A stretch of 59,077 nucleotides of DNA from an uncultured beta proteobacterium (GCA_903867305.1 CAIPQU010000142.1:1-59077); one strand, 5' to 3'. Counted from the stretch's first letter, positions 1-9,400 are shown. The notes: generated by a model not told the origin, from the sequence alone. Program-made: numbers and translations.

Positions 1-1
1 A

Positions 2-133
2 TCTACAGTAACTGACGAGGAGATTAAAATGATTCAAAATCAATTAAATAACCGACCAAGAAAAAGATTAGGATTTAAAACACCCAACGAAGTATTTATG
101 CAGTCCTTAAAACGTGTTGCACTTCGTACTTGA
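2..133 (+). pseudogene. IS30-family transposase, C-terminal end only (continues off the left edge)
   Basis: An open frame entering from the left edge ends at TGA 131-133. Its last residues include NNRPRKRLGFKTPNEVF, the typical C-terminal signature of IS30-family DDE transposases, followed by about 13 more residues. Only about 43 codons are inside the window, so it cannot be told whether the element upstream is intact or a remnant. No terminal inverted repeat could be recognised between the stop codon and the next gene. The call rests on the signature alone. Type 'pseudogene' is used here for a fragment, without claiming that the gene is dead. Confidence 0.7.
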
Positions 134-166
134 ATCTACCTCCTTTATAAAACCTTAATCAATCAA

Positions 167-1144
167 TTATTCAGACTTGATTTTATTTTCAGTAATTAAT
201 TTTGAATACTTAGCATTTTCTGAACTGAGAAAAGACTTAAATTCATCCATACTAGTTGCTTGCGCTTGAACACCTAAAGCTGCAAATCTCTCTTTGATTT
301 CTGGATCACTCATAATTTTTACCAAAGCAGCATGGTATCTATCCTGAATATCTTTTGGTGTGCCAGCTGGCAGATATACTCCCCACCACGATAAGGCAGC
401 AAATCCCGGTAAGCCTGCTTCAGAAAAGGTTGGCACTCCCGGTACTAATGGAGTTCTAGCAGGACTTGTAATCGCTAATGGGCGGACTCTTCCTGATTTA
501 ATGTGCTCTGCTGCAGGTAAGGCATCTGATACGATAAAGTCAATTTGTCCTGCCATTAAATCAATCAATGCTAAACCACCACCTTTATAGGGCACATGAG
601 TCATTTTAATGTTTGCTTCACGCATAATCATTTCTGTTGCAATGTGCGACATACTACCTGGTCCACTTGTACCAAAATTTAAAGTGTCTGGTTTAGCTTT
701 TGCTGCATTGAGTAAATCCTGGAGTGTTTTATATGGTGAATTAGCCGGCACAACTAATACATTAGGTCCCGAGGCAGTCAGCGCAATCGGAATAAAATCC
801 TTATCCATATTATAGGTAACTTTGCTGATTAAAGGATTAATCAATGCGGGTCCAATATTACCGAGTACAAAAGCATACCCATCCGCTGGTTGACGTGCTG
901 CGTAATCCATACCAATAGAACCTGCCGCCCCCCCCTTGTTTTCAACAATAATAGGCTGACCCCAAAGATCATTTAATTTTTTAGCCATTAAGCGCCCCAT
1001 TAAATCAGAACTACCACCTGCTGGGTAAGTAACAATAAAGCGTACTGGCTTCGTTGGGAAAGTTTGCGCAAAAACATTTAAAGAACAACAAGCAAATAGA
1101 ATACAAAAGAACTTCATTAGATTACGTTGGTATATCTTAGTCAT
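167..1144 (-). CDS. Bug/TctC-family periplasmic solute-binding protein (1)
   Basis: 325 aa, the usual length of the Bug (tripartite tricarboxylate receptor) family. These are periplasmic Venus-flytrap proteins that bind small carboxylates or related anions. A hydrophobic signal peptide ends near residue 26 (NVFAQ, then TFPTKPVRF). The family landmarks are present: YPAGGSSD in the first ligand loop, GQPIIVENKGGAAGSIG, the DGY motif, and HVPYKGGGLALIDLMAGQID in the hinge region. The ATG at 1144 is preceded by a strong ribosome site (AGGAGA, about 7 nt away). No TctA or TctB membrane partner lies nearby, so it is an orphan receptor and its ligand cannot be read from sequence. It is separated from the IS30 end by about 30 bp. 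Family confidence is high; substrate unknown. Confidence 0.9.
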   Translation of the reverse strand: MTKIYQRNLMKFFCILFACCSLNVFAQTFPTKPVRFIVTYPAGGSSDLMGRLMAKKLNDLWGQPIIVENKGGAAGSIGMDYAARQPADGYAFVLGNIGPALINPLISKVTYNMDKDFIPIALTASGPNVLVVPANSPYKTLQDLLNAAKAKPDTLNFGTSGPGSMSHIATEMIMREANIKMTHVPYKGGGLALIDLMAGQIDFIVSDALPAAEHIKSGRVRPLAITSPARTPLVPGVPTFSEAGLPGFAALSWWGVYLPAGTPKDIQDRYHAALVKIMSDPEIKERFAALGVQAQATSMDEFKSFLSSENAKYSKLITENKIKSE

Positions 1145-1387
1145 GCGATTTCTCCTAAGTTAATTTTTTAACTAATTATTTTAATTTTGTTCAATTATGA
1201 ACTGATGTCAGTTTAGTGTCACGATTAAAGAGAGAATTCATACTTTATCATTGGATCATAATGGGTTGATTGTAGATTTGGGTTTGTGCGGTTGGAATGG
1301 AGTAATTAATCGTGTTTGATAAATGCTCATCCCCCGATTATGGTGAAGAGCCGAGATTTAAGAGCAGGCTAAAAGCCTTCAATTGAT

Positions 1388-1464
1388 TGGTCGGGACGGT
1401 GTGATTCGAACACACGACCCCTTGCACCCCATGCAAGTACGCTACCAGGCTGCGCTACGCCCCG
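1388..1464 (-). tRNA. tRNA-Pro (anticodon GGG), CCA encoded
   Basis: On the minus strand the cloverleaf folds cleanly. The acceptor is CGGGGCG paired with CGTCCCG (one G-T). The anticodon stem is CTTGC/GCAAG around a 7-nt loop with anticodon GGG, and the T arm is GTGTG-TTCGAAT-CACAC. The discriminator A is followed by an encoded CCA (1388-1390). The 5' end lies only 17 bp after the merR-like gene stop, with no room for a normal promoter, so it is probably processed from the thrS-ihfA-merR transcript. Confidence 0.95.
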
Positions 1465-1481
1465 ACGAATTTAAGATTGTA

Positions 1482-1874
1482 TCAGTTTGAAGACTTTGAT
1501 TGATTGGCGAGTTTATTTAAATCGCCCAAAATGTTGAATACTGCCTCTAATTCAGCCCGAATTTGTCCTTGACTATCGAGTTCTTCTAAACGATTTTTGG
1601 CTCCATGAATGGTGAATCCATCGTTATAAAGCAAGTCCCTAATTCTTCGAATCAAAACTACTTCATGATGCTGGTAGTATCTTCTATTACCTCTTCTTTT
1701 TTGCGGCTTGAGCTGATTAAATTCTTGCTCCCAATACCGAAGGACATGAGGCTTGACTGCACATAAATCGCCAACCTCACCGATCGTGAAATATCTCTTG
1801 GCAGGAATCTGTGGCAAAGTTACCCTTTGGGTTTCCTTGACATCATTCAGAGAAAGTTCAACCGGTAAGTTCAT
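1482..1874 (-). CDS. MerR-family transcriptional regulator, last gene of the pheST-ihfA operon
   Basis: 130 aa. The N-terminal half has the winged helix-turn-helix of MerR proteins: KRYFTIGEVGDLCAVKPHVLRYWEQEF (written here in part only as the key YFTIGEV, VLRYWE and RRYY elements, residues about 27-66). A short C-terminal helical region shows no cysteine cluster for metal binding. It starts 9 bp after ihfA, and a MerR-like gene following ihfA is the usual betaproteobacterial arrangement. Its target is unknown. The C-terminal part (about residues 100-130) is short and could serve only for dimerisation. Confidence 0.9.
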   Translation of the reverse strand: MNLPVELSLNDVKETQRVTLPQIPAKRYFTIGEVGDLCAVKPHVLRYWEQEFNQLKPQKRRGNRRYYQHHEVVLIRRIRDLLYNDGFTIHGAKNRLEELDSQGQIRAELEAVFNILGDLNKLANQSKSSN

Positions 1875-1883
1875 GATTCAACT

Positions 1884-2195
1884 TTATTTGGTTTCTTCTT
1901 TGTGGTCAATCGCATCTTTTAATTTTTGACTCGCATGAAAAGTAACAACCCTTCTCGCACTAATCGGTATCTCTTGGCCAGTCTTAGGATTTCTGCCTGG
2001 ACGGGCTGTTTTATTCCGTAACTGAAAATTACCAAACCCTGAAATCTTGACATCAACACCACGCTCTAAATGATGTGCTATGTTTTCAAAAAAGGCATCG
2101 ATCATCTCTTTAGCTTCGCGTTTATTGAGTCCAACATGATCAAAAATTGCCTCAGATAACTCTATTTTAGTAATCGTACTTGGGTTATTTTCCAT
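1884..2195 (-). CDS. ihfA: Integration host factor subunit alpha
   Basis: 103 aa, the normal size for IHF-alpha. It carries the HU/IHF signature: [12 protein letters not shown] followed by the DNA-intercalating arm with RPGRNPKTG, then [15 protein letters not shown] is an alpha/beta heterodimer that bends DNA sharply in recombination, replication and transcription initiation. The gene sits directly behind pheT, 36 bp downstream, as in most beta- and gammaproteobacteria. The location after pheT and the [10 protein letters not shown] start separate it from HU and from IHF-beta. Confidence 0.96.
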   Translation of the reverse strand: MENNPSTITKIELSEAIFDHVGLNKREAKEMIDAFFENIAHHLERGVDVKISGFGNFQLRNKTARPGRNPKTGQEIPISARRVVTFHASQKLKDAIDHKEETK

Positions 2196-2231
2196 TTTTA
2201 TCTTATAAAATCTTATAGTTAGGACTCTATC

Positions 2232-4694
2232 CTACCTTAATCTCGCTGAAAACTGAATAAGAACTTGATCTAAAAGTTGTTTAATTGCATTTTCTACCAA
2301 AGAATCTTGTAAGGTTTGCGCCTCATCCTGCAAAACAACCCGAAAAGCCAAACTTTTCTCATCTATTTGCATACCACTAAGCCTTTCAGCTGTGGGTCTA
2401 AACTCATCAAATAATAAAATTTCCTTTATTAAAGAAGAAGATGCCGTGTTAAGTTCATCTAAAACCTTCTGTGCTGGAATATTAGCCTTCAATACAATGG
2501 CGAGATCACGCTCAACTGCTGGGAACTTACTAGGCTCTTTGAGATGCGGTAATTCAACATCCTCCATTGCATCCCACTCAAGCTCAAACAAGATTGGTGC
2601 CTGAACAAAGCCATATTCTTGTTGCCACTTCGGATGTAACTCGCCCATAAATCCTACCTGGGTTAAGGTACCCTTATCGTCTGTTTTATAAATAATGGCA
2701 CTTCTTCCAGGATGAAACGCTGGATGAGAAAGGCCGGTTTGAGTAATAATTTTTAGCGGATGTAGGACTGATAAAATGTCGGACTTTACATCAAAAAAGT
2801 CGACTTTACGACTAGGTGTACCCCACTGCTCAGGCATAACATCACCATAAGCTAGACCGCCAATGCGCATCGGTTGATGAACACCAGCGACTGTAAGTGG
2901 TCCATCATTGATATCCTTTTGTGCCTCAAAGACTCTCCCAAACTCAAATAAACGAACACGAGATACCTTGCGGTTAAGGTTGGTTTTTAAATTTTGGAGT
3001 AATCCTCCGAGCAAACTACTACGCATCACTGCAAATTGTTCAGCTAAAGGATTAAGAACTTTAATCGGTGTTTGATTGCCAGAAATCGTCTCTTCAGAGA
3101 CCTGATCAATAAATCCGTAATTCACGACCTCTTGATAATCTTGCGCAGCGAGTAAATGTCTCGTTACATGAATGGATCTCTTTTTTTCAGACTGGGATAA
3201 GACCACTAATTTGGCATGAGGTGCAATCTCTGGAATATTCTCAAAACCGTATAAACGAGTGATCTCTTCGATGAGATCTTCTTCAATCTGTAAGTCAAAT
3301 CGATATAAAGGTGTCTCAACGACAATAGTTTCCTGCGGTGTGCCTGATTGTGACCGCGCATAAGAAAAATCTAAAAGATCAAAATATTCACAAATCTGAT
3401 TACCACCAATAGGAATACCGAGTATTTTTTCTACACGCGCAACGCGCAGGGTAATTTGATGGCTTTTGGGTAAAGCAAAGATCTGATCATCAAGAGGACC
3501 TACCTGGCCCCCACAAATCTCGAGGACAAGCTGTGCAACGTAATCTAAATATTTAACCGTTCTTTCTGGATCAACTCCGCGTTCAAAACGGAAGGCCGCA
3601 TCGGTAGAGAATTTAAGTTGTCTTGCCCTGCCCTGAATACTATTAGGCCACCAAAAAGCCGACTCAATATAAATGTCTTGAGTATCTAGGGTAACAGCGC
3701 TGTGATCACCCCCCATAATACCGGCAATACTCTCGATCCCATGATCATCAGCAATGACCCCAACAGGTAAAGTAATATCGCCTAAGCGGGGCTCCTGACC
3801 ATTGAGTAAAAGTACCTTTTCATCTGGCAATGCATAACGAACCTGCAGATCACCTTTAATTTTTTGTAAATCAAAAATATGTGTAGGTTGCCCCATCTCC
3901 AACATGACATAGTTTGAGATATCTACAAGTGCAGAAATACTTCTCTGACCACTCCTGGCTAAGCGCTGGATCATCCAATCTGGACTTTTCGCTTTGGCAT
4001 TAACACCTTTCATAATCCGCCCAGCAAAACGTCCACATAGGGACTTTTCTTTGACATGGACTTTTAAATGATCGTTAATCGTTGCATTAATTTTAAAGTT
4101 TGGTCGCTCAATGAGTGGAGCACCCGTTAATGCACTAACTTCTCGCGCTATACCAAATACAGATAAACAGTCCGCTTTATTCGGGGTAAGTTTGATGGTA
4201 AAAATCGTATCATCTAAATTTAAATACTCACGGATATTCTGACCAAGAGGGGCATCCAGTGGCAACTCATAAATACCTGAGTGATCATCTCCTAGACCAA
4301 TTTCTTTTCCAGAGCAAAGCATGCCGTGACTCTCAACGCCACGTAACTTACCAATTTTGATCTTGAAGCCCTTACCATCTTCGCCAGGAGGTAGCTCTGC
4401 GCCAACCATGGCACAAGGTATTTTGATTCCCACACGAGCATTCGGTGCGCCACACACAATCTGCAATGGTTCACTGGATAATGATCCTACGGACACTTTA
4501 CAAACGCGTAAACGATCTGCATCAGGGTGTTGAGTGGCCTCTAAGATTTCAGCAATAACAACCGAATGAAATGGTGGTGCAACTTTCTTCATGTCCTCAA
4601 CTTCTAAACCAGCCATGGTCATACGATGACCTAACTCTTCGCTAGAAATAGGAGGATTTACAAACTGTCTTAGCCAGGATTCTGAAAATTGCAT
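2232..4694 (-). CDS. pheT: Phenylalanyl-tRNA synthetase beta subunit
   Basis: 820 aa, full length. The domains appear in order: an N-terminal half followed by the EMAP-type tRNA-binding OB fold (about residues 40-155, with CGAPNARVG), B3/B4 editing domain (about 215-385, with FDLQKIKGD), B5 domain (about 405-480), the catalytic-like core (with FEFGRVF) and the C-terminal anticodon-binding FDX-ACB domain (about 725-820, with FPAVERDLAIVL). It forms the alpha2-beta2 enzyme with PheS, which charges tRNA-Phe in the cytoplasm and edits mischarged tyrosine. It follows pheS by 15 bp and is co-transcribed with it. Confidence 0.98.
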   Translation of the reverse strand: MQFSESWLRQFVNPPISSEELGHRMTMAGLEVEDMKKVAPPFHSVVIAEILEATQHPDADRLRVCKVSVGSLSSEPLQIVCGAPNARVGIKIPCAMVGAELPPGEDGKGFKIKIGKLRGVESHGMLCSGKEIGLGDDHSGIYELPLDAPLGQNIREYLNLDDTIFTIKLTPNKADCLSVFGIAREVSALTGAPLIERPNFKINATINDHLKVHVKEKSLCGRFAGRIMKGVNAKAKSPDWMIQRLARSGQRSISALVDISNYVMLEMGQPTHIFDLQKIKGDLQVRYALPDEKVLLLNGQEPRLGDITLPVGVIADDHGIESIAGIMGGDHSAVTLDTQDIYIESAFWWPNSIQGRARQLKFSTDAAFRFERGVDPERTVKYLDYVAQLVLEICGGQVGPLDDQIFALPKSHQITLRVARVEKILGIPIGGNQICEYFDLLDFSYARSQSGTPQETIVVETPLYRFDLQIEEDLIEEITRLYGFENIPEIAPHAKLVVLSQSEKKRSIHVTRHLLAAQDYQEVVNYGFIDQVSEETISGNQTPIKVLNPLAEQFAVMRSSLLGGLLQNLKTNLNRKVSRVRLFEFGRVFEAQKDINDGPLTVAGVHQPMRIGGLAYGDVMPEQWGTPSRKVDFFDVKSDILSVLHPLKIITQTGLSHPAFHPGRSAIIYKTDDKGTLTQVGFMGELHPKWQQEYGFVQAPILFELEWDAMEDVELPHLKEPSKFPAVERDLAIVLKANIPAQKVLDELNTASSSLIKEILLFDEFRPTAERLSGMQIDEKSLAFRVVLQDEAQTLQDSLVENAIKQLLDQVLIQFSARLR

Positions 4695-4709
4695 ATGTTC
4701 TCTTATGTA

Positions 4710-5768
4710 CTAAGCAGGAAACTGACTTAAAAAACGTGTATCGTTTTCGAAAAATAAGCGCAAATCATCCACGCCATAACGTAACATCGTTAAACGCTCA
4801 AGGCCTGAACCAAAGGCAAAACCAATGTAATGCTCGGGGTCAAGCCCCATGTTACGAACAACCGTCGGATGTACTTGTCCCGAACCAGAAATCTCGAGCC
4901 ATCTTCCTGCTAATTTGCCAGAAGGGAACGCCACGTCAATTTCTGCTGAGGGCTCGGTAAACGGAAAATACGATGGCCGAAACCGTAAATTGAGTTCTTT
5001 GTTCTCGAAGAAGGATTTTAAAAAGTGCGTATAAACACCTTTGAGTGCAGCAAAAGAAACATCTTTTCCAATCCATAATCCTTCAACCTGATGAAACATC
5101 GGTGAATGAGTCGCATCACTATCAACGCGATAAGTTCTTCCAGGTGCAATGACACGAATATCAGGCATGTCATCTAAATTACCGTAATTGTTTAAGTGGG
5201 TCTTAACAGCATTGCTCGCAAAACGAATTTGCATCGGGCTAGTATGCGTTCTGAGGAGTAAAGATTGATCTTTTGAGTCATGACCTTCTACATAAAAGGT
5301 ATCTTGCATAGATCTTGCAGGATGATTTTCTGGACTATTGAGCGCCGTAAAGTTATACCAATCGTTCTCAATCTCAGGTCCTTGTGCCACTTCAAAGCCC
5401 AAGGAATGAAAGATCTCTTCAACCCTCTCCCACGTGCGCATCACCGGATGCAATGAACCTACACCACGTCCTCTTCCAGGGAGCGATACATCAATAGCTT
5501 CTTGCGATAATCTGGCTTGTAATAAGTCATCAGCAAGTTGTTGGCGACGCTCTTGCAGAGCTCCTTCAATGGCGGATTTAGCCGCATTGATTTTGGCACC
5601 TTCAGTTTTTCTGCTGTCAGGATCAAGCTTGCCAAGACCCTTGAGCATTTCTGTCAAAAGTCCCGACTTACCTAAATATTTAGCTTTCACCTCCTCCAAA
5701 GCGACCGCGTCGCTGGTGGAGGAGAAGCTCTGTTTCGCTTCGCTAACTAGTTGATCTAAATCAACCAT
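4710..5768 (-). CDS. pheS: Phenylalanyl-tRNA synthetase alpha subunit
   Basis: 352 aa. An N-terminal coiled coil (about residues 1-85) contacts tRNA. The class II catalytic core then shows motif 2 ([22 protein letters not shown] read in two parts, about 210-230) and motif 3 ([18 protein letters not shown], near the C-terminus). It is the catalytic subunit of PheRS. The gene follows rplT by 11 bp inside the translation operon. No phenylalanine attenuator can be seen between rplT and pheS, so expression probably depends on the upstream thrS/infC promoters. Confidence 0.98.
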   Translation of the reverse strand: MVDLDQLVSEAKQSFSSTSDAVALEEVKAKYLGKSGLLTEMLKGLGKLDPDSRKTEGAKINAAKSAIEGALQERRQQLADDLLQARLSQEAIDVSLPGRGRGVGSLHPVMRTWERVEEIFHSLGFEVAQGPEIENDWYNFTALNSPENHPARSMQDTFYVEGHDSKDQSLLLRTHTSPMQIRFASNAVKTHLNNYGNLDDMPDIRVIAPGRTYRVDSDATHSPMFHQVEGLWIGKDVSFAALKGVYTHFLKSFFENKELNLRFRPSYFPFTEPSAEIDVAFPSGKLAGRWLEISGSGQVHPTVVRNMGLDPEHYIGFAFGSGLERLTMLRYGVDDLRLFFENDTRFLSQFPA

Positions 5769-5779
5769 AAACTACCAAC

Positions 5780-6145
5780 TTACGCAGCCGGAGCTTGAAT
5801 GGATTTGATCTTTTCGACGAGTGCAGCAAAAGCTGGCTTGTCATGGATCGCCATGTCAGATAAGACTTTACGATCCAAATCAATTTCGGCCTTCTTTAAA
5901 CCGTTGATAAATACGCTATACGTTAAGTCATGCTCACGAACCGCCGCATTGATACGGGCAATCCATAAAGCTCTGAAAACACGCTTTTTATTGCGGCGAT
6001 CACGATAGGCATATTGCCCAGCGCGCATAACCGCTTCTTTAGCAATTCTAAATACATTACTACGACGACCACGGTAGCCTTTAGCTGCGTCGGTGACTTT
6101 TTTATGACGGGCACGTGCTGTGACCCCACGTTTTACTCTTGGCAT
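5780..6145 (-). CDS. rplT: 50S ribosomal protein L20
   Basis: 121 aa, very basic, starting [16 protein letters not shown], the universal L20 start, and containing [16 protein letters not shown] and [12 protein letters not shown]20 binds 23S rRNA early in large-subunit assembly. In other proteobacteria it also represses translation of its own rpmI-rplT message. It follows rpmI by 20 bp. A ribosome site (GGAGAAT) lies before the ATG at 6145. Confidence 0.98.
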   Translation of the reverse strand: MPRVKRGVTARARHKKVTDAAKGYRGRRSNVFRIAKEAVMRAGQYAYRDRRNKKRVFRALWIARINAAVREHDLTYSVFINGLKKAEIDLDRKVLSDMAIHDKPAFAALVEKIKSIQAPAA

Positions 6146-6165
6146 GAGATTCTCCTATTCAATAA

Positions 6166-6363
6166 TTAAGCGTACGGTAACATCGCACGAACGGATTTAA
6201 CATTGGTTTCATGAACCGCTGCTGAACCACGCAAATGACGCTTGTTCTTCGTTGTCTTCTTGGTTAGGATATGGCGCTTAAATGCCTGTCCACGCTTAAT
6301 TGATCCGCTTGCACGAATCTTAAAGCGCTTGGCAGCACCGCTTTTGCTCTTCATCTTGGGCAT
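6166..6363 (-). CDS. rpmI: 50S ribosomal protein L35
   Basis: 65 aa, basic, starting [15 protein letters not shown] and continuing with [18 protein letters not shown], the standard L35 sequence. It is a small structural protein of the large ribosomal subunit. A good ribosome site (AAAAGGGAGC) precedes the ATG. The 118-bp gap to infC upstream holds two compact hairpins that could be the L20 control site (see separate feature). Confidence 0.98.
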   Translation of the reverse strand: MPKMKSKSGAAKRFKIRASGSIKRGQAFKRHILTKKTTKNKRHLRGSAAVHETNVKSVRAMLPYA

Positions 6364-6445
6364 GATTGCTCCCTTTTCACTAATTTGTATAACTCAGGTG
6401 GTTATTCGTTGCAATAACGCTTCTAAAACCCAGCCATACTTCTAT

Positions 6446-6479
6446 GAGCTTACGCTCTCACTACAAGGACTTACGTCCT
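6446..6479 (-). promoter_or_regulatory. Twin tetraloop hairpins between infC and rpmI; candidate L20 control element
   Basis: Read on the minus strand, just after the infC stop, two small hairpins follow each other. The first is AGGAC-GTAA-GTCCT (6466-6479) and the second GAGC-GTAA-GCTC (6446-6457). Both close the same GNRA-class loop GTAA and are 8 nt apart. Neither is followed by a T run, so they do not look like terminators. In E. coli and in Firmicutes, RNA structures ahead of rpmI-rplT bind L20 and repress translation. The location here fits that role, but L20 binding is inference and the structure may differ from the known ones. Confidence 0.45.
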
Positions 6480-6481
6480 AA

Positions 6482-7003
6482 TTACTTCTTTTTAATTGGT
6501 GATAAAACCATCACCATTTGTCGGCCTTCCATTTTTGGAAATTGCTCAACAACGCCATAAGGCTCTAAATCTATCTTCAAACGATCCAACATACGCATTC
6601 CAATCTCTTGGTGGGCCATCTCTCGGCCCCTAAATCTCAACGTAATTTTTGTTTTATCGCCCTCATCCAAAAAGCGGATCAGATTTCGCAACTTCACACC
6701 ATAATCACCGTCATCCGTACCAGGTCTAAATTTCACTTCCTTAACCTGTATCACCTTTTGCTTTAACTTCGCTTCATGGGCTTTTTTGGCTTCTTGGTAC
6801 TTGAACTTTCCGTAATCCATCAACTTACATACGGGTGGAACAGCAGTAGGAGCAATTTCAACGAGATCCGTTTCTTGCTCTTCAGCTAATTTCATCGCAT
6901 CAAATATCTTAAAAACACCTAATGCCTGTCCTTGGGTACCAATCAATCGCACTTCAGGAACAGTTATTTCCCGATTAATGCGATGCAGTTTTTCTGTAGC
7001 GAT
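6482..7003 (-). CDS. infC: Translation initiation factor IF-3, starting at an ATC codon
   Basis: 173 aa with this start. IF-3 binds the 30S subunit and rejects wrong start codons and initiator-less complexes. The GTG at 6952 lies inside the conserved segment VPEVRLIG, so it is an internal valine. Reading upstream in frame gives [17 protein letters not shown], the conserved IF-3 N-terminus, back to ATC at 7003-7001. The in-frame TAG six codons upstream of it leaves only AGA AGA GGT AAA GAT, with no ATG, GTG or TTG. AGAGG lies 7 nt before the ATC. Rare AUU/AUC starts are a known feature of infC, letting IF-3 repress its own translation. The later part shows [12 protein letters not shown] and the usual C-terminal fold. 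Confidence 0.95.
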   Translation of the reverse strand: MATEKLHRINREITVPEVRLIGTQGQALGVFKIFDAMKLAEEQETDLVEIAPTAVPPVCKLMDYGKFKYQEAKKAHEAKLKQKVIQVKEVKFRPGTDDGDYGVKLRNLIRFLDEGDKTKITLRFRGREMAHQEIGMRMLDRLKIDLEPYGVVEQFPKMEGRQMVMVLSPIKKK

Positions 7004-7039
7004 ATCTTTACCTCTTCTCTAAAATCTTCAAAATACTGC

Positions 7040-8968
7040 TCAAGCCTTTGCAGGTCCGGAAACGACTTTATCTGAATTATCTTCATGGAGTCTGTTCTCG
7101 AAAGCTTCAATAGACATTACGCCTAAATCCACCCCGCCTCGTGCACGAACAGCAACTAAGTTGCCATCACGCTCTTTATCACCCACCACAATCAAATATG
7201 GATGTTTTTGTAAAGCATGGTCTCGTATTTTATACGTTATTTTCTCATTACGCAAATCTGCAAAGACTCTAAATCCTTGTTTTTTCAGTATTTGCGCCAC
7301 ATTTTGCGCATATTCAGCAGAATTTTCAGAGATATTGAGCACTACTGCCTGAGTTGGAGATAGCCAAGTAGGCATCGCTCCGGCATGATTTTCGATCAAA
7401 ATACCAATAAATCGCTCCAAAGAGCCAACAATCGCCCGGTGCAACATCACCGGTGTCTTGCGACTGTTATCAACCGCTACATATTCAGCGCCTAAACGAC
7501 CCGGCATGGAGAAATCAACCTGTACCGTACCACACTGCCATGAACGTCCAATTGAGTCCTTGAGGTGATATTCGAGCTTAGGACCATAAAAGGCACCCTC
7601 TCCAGGTAACTCCTCCCATTCTTGCCCGGATGCCTGAATCGCACTTCTCAGAGCCTCTTCAGCTTTATCCCAAATCACATCTTCACCAACTCGCTTTTCT
7701 GGGCGAAGAGCTAACTTCACAGCAACCTCAGTAAACCCAAAATCTTGATAAACGCTTCTGACGAGTTTGTCAAAGGCAGCGACTTCAGACTGAATCTGAT
7801 CTTCGGTGCAAAAAATATGGCCATCGTCTTGCGTAAATCCGCGAACACGCATGAGACCATGCAATGCACCAGAAGGCTCATTGCGAACACACTGACCAAA
7901 TTCACCAAAACGCAGAGGTAAATCACGGTAACTATGCAAACCAGAATTAAAAATTAAAACGTGACCTGGACAGTTCATCGGCTTGAGCGCATAAGTCCGA
8001 TTTTCGGACTCTGTGGTGAACATATTGTCTTTGTAATTGTCCCAGTGACCAGACTTTTCCCAAAGAACACGATCTAAAATTTGTGGGGCCTTGACCTCTT
8101 GATAGCCGTAGTCTTGATAAATTTTGCGCATGTACTGTTCAACTTGTTGCCAAATCGCCCATCCCTTGGGATGCCAAAAAATAAGCCCTGGAGCCTCTTC
8201 TTGAAAATGGAATAAGTCGAGCTGCTTACCTAGTTTGCGATGATCACGCTTCTCTGCCTCTTCCAACATATGCAGATAAGCATCCAAATCTTCTTTTTTA
8301 GTCCATGCTGTCCCGTAAATACGTTGTAGCATTTCATTCTTGGAGTCGCCTCGCCAATAAGCACCAGCGACCTTCATCAGCTTGAAAACTTTGAGCTTGC
8401 CAGTGCTTGGTACGTGTGGGCCACGACATAAATCAGTAAAGCTTCCTTCAGCATATAAGGAGACATCTTCATGCTGCGGAATACTTTCAATGAGTTCTGC
8501 TTTATAGTGCTCACCCAGGCTCTTGAAATAAGCGATGGCCTCATCGCGAGGAACCACCGTTCTTGTGACAGGCTCATCTTTTTTCGCAAGCTCTGCCATA
8601 CGTTTTTCAATCGCTAACAAATCCTCTGGTGTGAATGGTCTTGAATACGCAAAGTCATAATAAAAACCGTTGTCCACCACAGGACCAATCGTGACCTGTG
8701 CATCTGGATAAAGCTGCTTTACGGCATATGCTAAAAGATGTGCAGTCGAGTGACGGATGACCTCTAAACCTGCAGCATCTTTATCGGTAATGATGGCGAG
8801 TTGGATATCTTTGTCGATGAGATACGAGAGATCAACGAGATCTTCATTCACTCTTCCAGCTAGGGCGGCTTTGGCTAAACCGGAGCCAATGCTTTGAGCA
8901 ACTTGCCCAACAGTCAAAGGAGCATCATATTGGCGTTGTGAGCCATCGGGTAAGGTAACTACTGGCAT
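7040..8968 (-). CDS. thrS: Threonyl-tRNA synthetase
   Basis: 642 aa, full length. Domains in order: TGS (about 1-60), the editing domain with [10 protein letters not shown] and the [14 protein letters not shown] zinc/editing motif (about 75-225), the class II core with NCPGH (zinc cysteine), [20 protein letters not shown] and DDGHIF (about 245-535), and the anticodon-binding domain with [15 protein letters not shown] and [10 protein letters not shown] (about 540-640). It charges tRNA-Thr and edits mischarged serine. The gene opens the translation operon; infC begins 36 bp downstream. A ribosome site (TTTAGGGATAT) and a candidate promoter lie upstream. Confidence 0.98.
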   Translation of the reverse strand: MPVVTLPDGSQRQYDAPLTVGQVAQSIGSGLAKAALAGRVNEDLVDLSYLIDKDIQLAIITDKDAAGLEVIRHSTAHLLAYAVKQLYPDAQVTIGPVVDNGFYYDFAYSRPFTPEDLLAIEKRMAELAKKDEPVTRTVVPRDEAIAYFKSLGEHYKAELIESIPQHEDVSLYAEGSFTDLCRGPHVPSTGKLKVFKLMKVAGAYWRGDSKNEMLQRIYGTAWTKKEDLDAYLHMLEEAEKRDHRKLGKQLDLFHFQEEAPGLIFWHPKGWAIWQQVEQYMRKIYQDYGYQEVKAPQILDRVLWEKSGHWDNYKDNMFTTESENRTYALKPMNCPGHVLIFNSGLHSYRDLPLRFGEFGQCVRNEPSGALHGLMRVRGFTQDDGHIFCTEDQIQSEVAAFDKLVRSVYQDFGFTEVAVKLALRPEKRVGEDVIWDKAEEALRSAIQASGQEWEELPGEGAFYGPKLEYHLKDSIGRSWQCGTVQVDFSMPGRLGAEYVAVDNSRKTPVMLHRAIVGSLERFIGILIENHAGAMPTWLSPTQAVVLNISENSAEYAQNVAQILKKQGFRVFADLRNEKITYKIRDHALQKHPYLIVVGDKERDGNLVAVRARGGVDLGVMSIEAFENRLHEDNSDKVVSGPAKA

Positions 8969-9008
8969 ATATCCCTAAAGGAAAACATCAAATTTAGTAA
9001 GAAAGATG

Positions 9009-9014
9009 ATTATA
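9009..9014 (-). promoter_or_regulatory. Candidate -10 box of the thrS operon promoter
   Basis: The minus strand reads a perfect TATAAT about 40 nt upstream of the thrS ATG (8968). No convincing -35 hexamer was found at 16-18 nt; the best nearby sequences are poor matches. The position would give a leader of about 30-35 nt, too short for a threonine-responsive attenuator. Evidence is limited to the hexamer and its location. Confidence 0.35.
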
Positions 9015-9055
9015 AACTATTGATTCAGCAACCATATTGTTGAAGCGATGGCTTT

Positions 9056-9292
9056 TTATAACGTTTTTTCGATCGCATCATGCTGATTCTCATGCATTTG
9101 AGCGGCCATACTCAAGCCTAGTAAAGATAGTAGCGAAAATAGTTTAGTGGCGCCTAAATCATTTAAGGTGCCCGCCTCAAGATGGTGGATTGTCGATCTC
9201 GATAATCCGCAAAGCTTAGCCAACCTATCCTGTGTTAAGCCTAGAGCAATTCTGCGAACAGCAACTTTTAGTCCAATTTCACGAAAGTTCAT
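9056..9292 (-). CDS. Short XRE-family HTH protein, truncated paralogue of the antitoxin at 10.3 kb
   Basis: 78 aa. Residues 1-62 are nearly the same as the N-terminus of the 160-aa protein at 10255-10737: both have LAKLCGLSRSTIHHLEAG as the HTH core, followed by TLNDLGATKLFSLLSLLGLS. After HENQHDAIEKTL it stops, so the roughly 80-residue C-terminal part of the longer copy is missing. It lies downstream of its own copy of the 28-bp palindrome. It may be a duplication relic, or a working DNA-binding domain that shares the operator with the antitoxin. No toxin gene follows it; thrS does. Confidence 0.75.
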   Translation of the reverse strand: MNFREIGLKVAVRRIALGLTQDRLAKLCGLSRSTIHHLEAGTLNDLGATKLFSLLSLLGLSMAAQMHENQHDAIEKTL

Positions 9293-9306
9293 ATGAATCT
9301 TGTAGC

Positions 9307-9334
9307 AAAAATGTGTAATATATTACACATTTTT
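9307..9334. promoter_or_regulatory. 28-bp perfect palindrome upstream of the short XRE gene (operator A)
   Basis: The half site AAAAATGTGTAATA is followed at once by its exact reverse complement, centred between 9320 and 9321. It sits 15 bp upstream of the ATG at 9292, overlapping where a promoter would be. The same 28 bp recur at 10752-10779 before the full-length XRE gene. Self-repressing XRE antitoxins normally bind such palindromes, so this is the likely operator; binding is inferred. Confidence 0.75.
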
Positions 9335-9400
9335 TGATCTGTTTTTTACCTGATATTTACCAACCGTATATGAAACAACTTTGCACTAGCAAAAACCCAA

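Noticed and set aside
1362..1385. Small hairpin (AGGCT-TTT-AGCCT) after tRNA-Pro as a terminator
   Set aside because: Five base pairs and no T run; no other strong terminator was seen either, so none is called.
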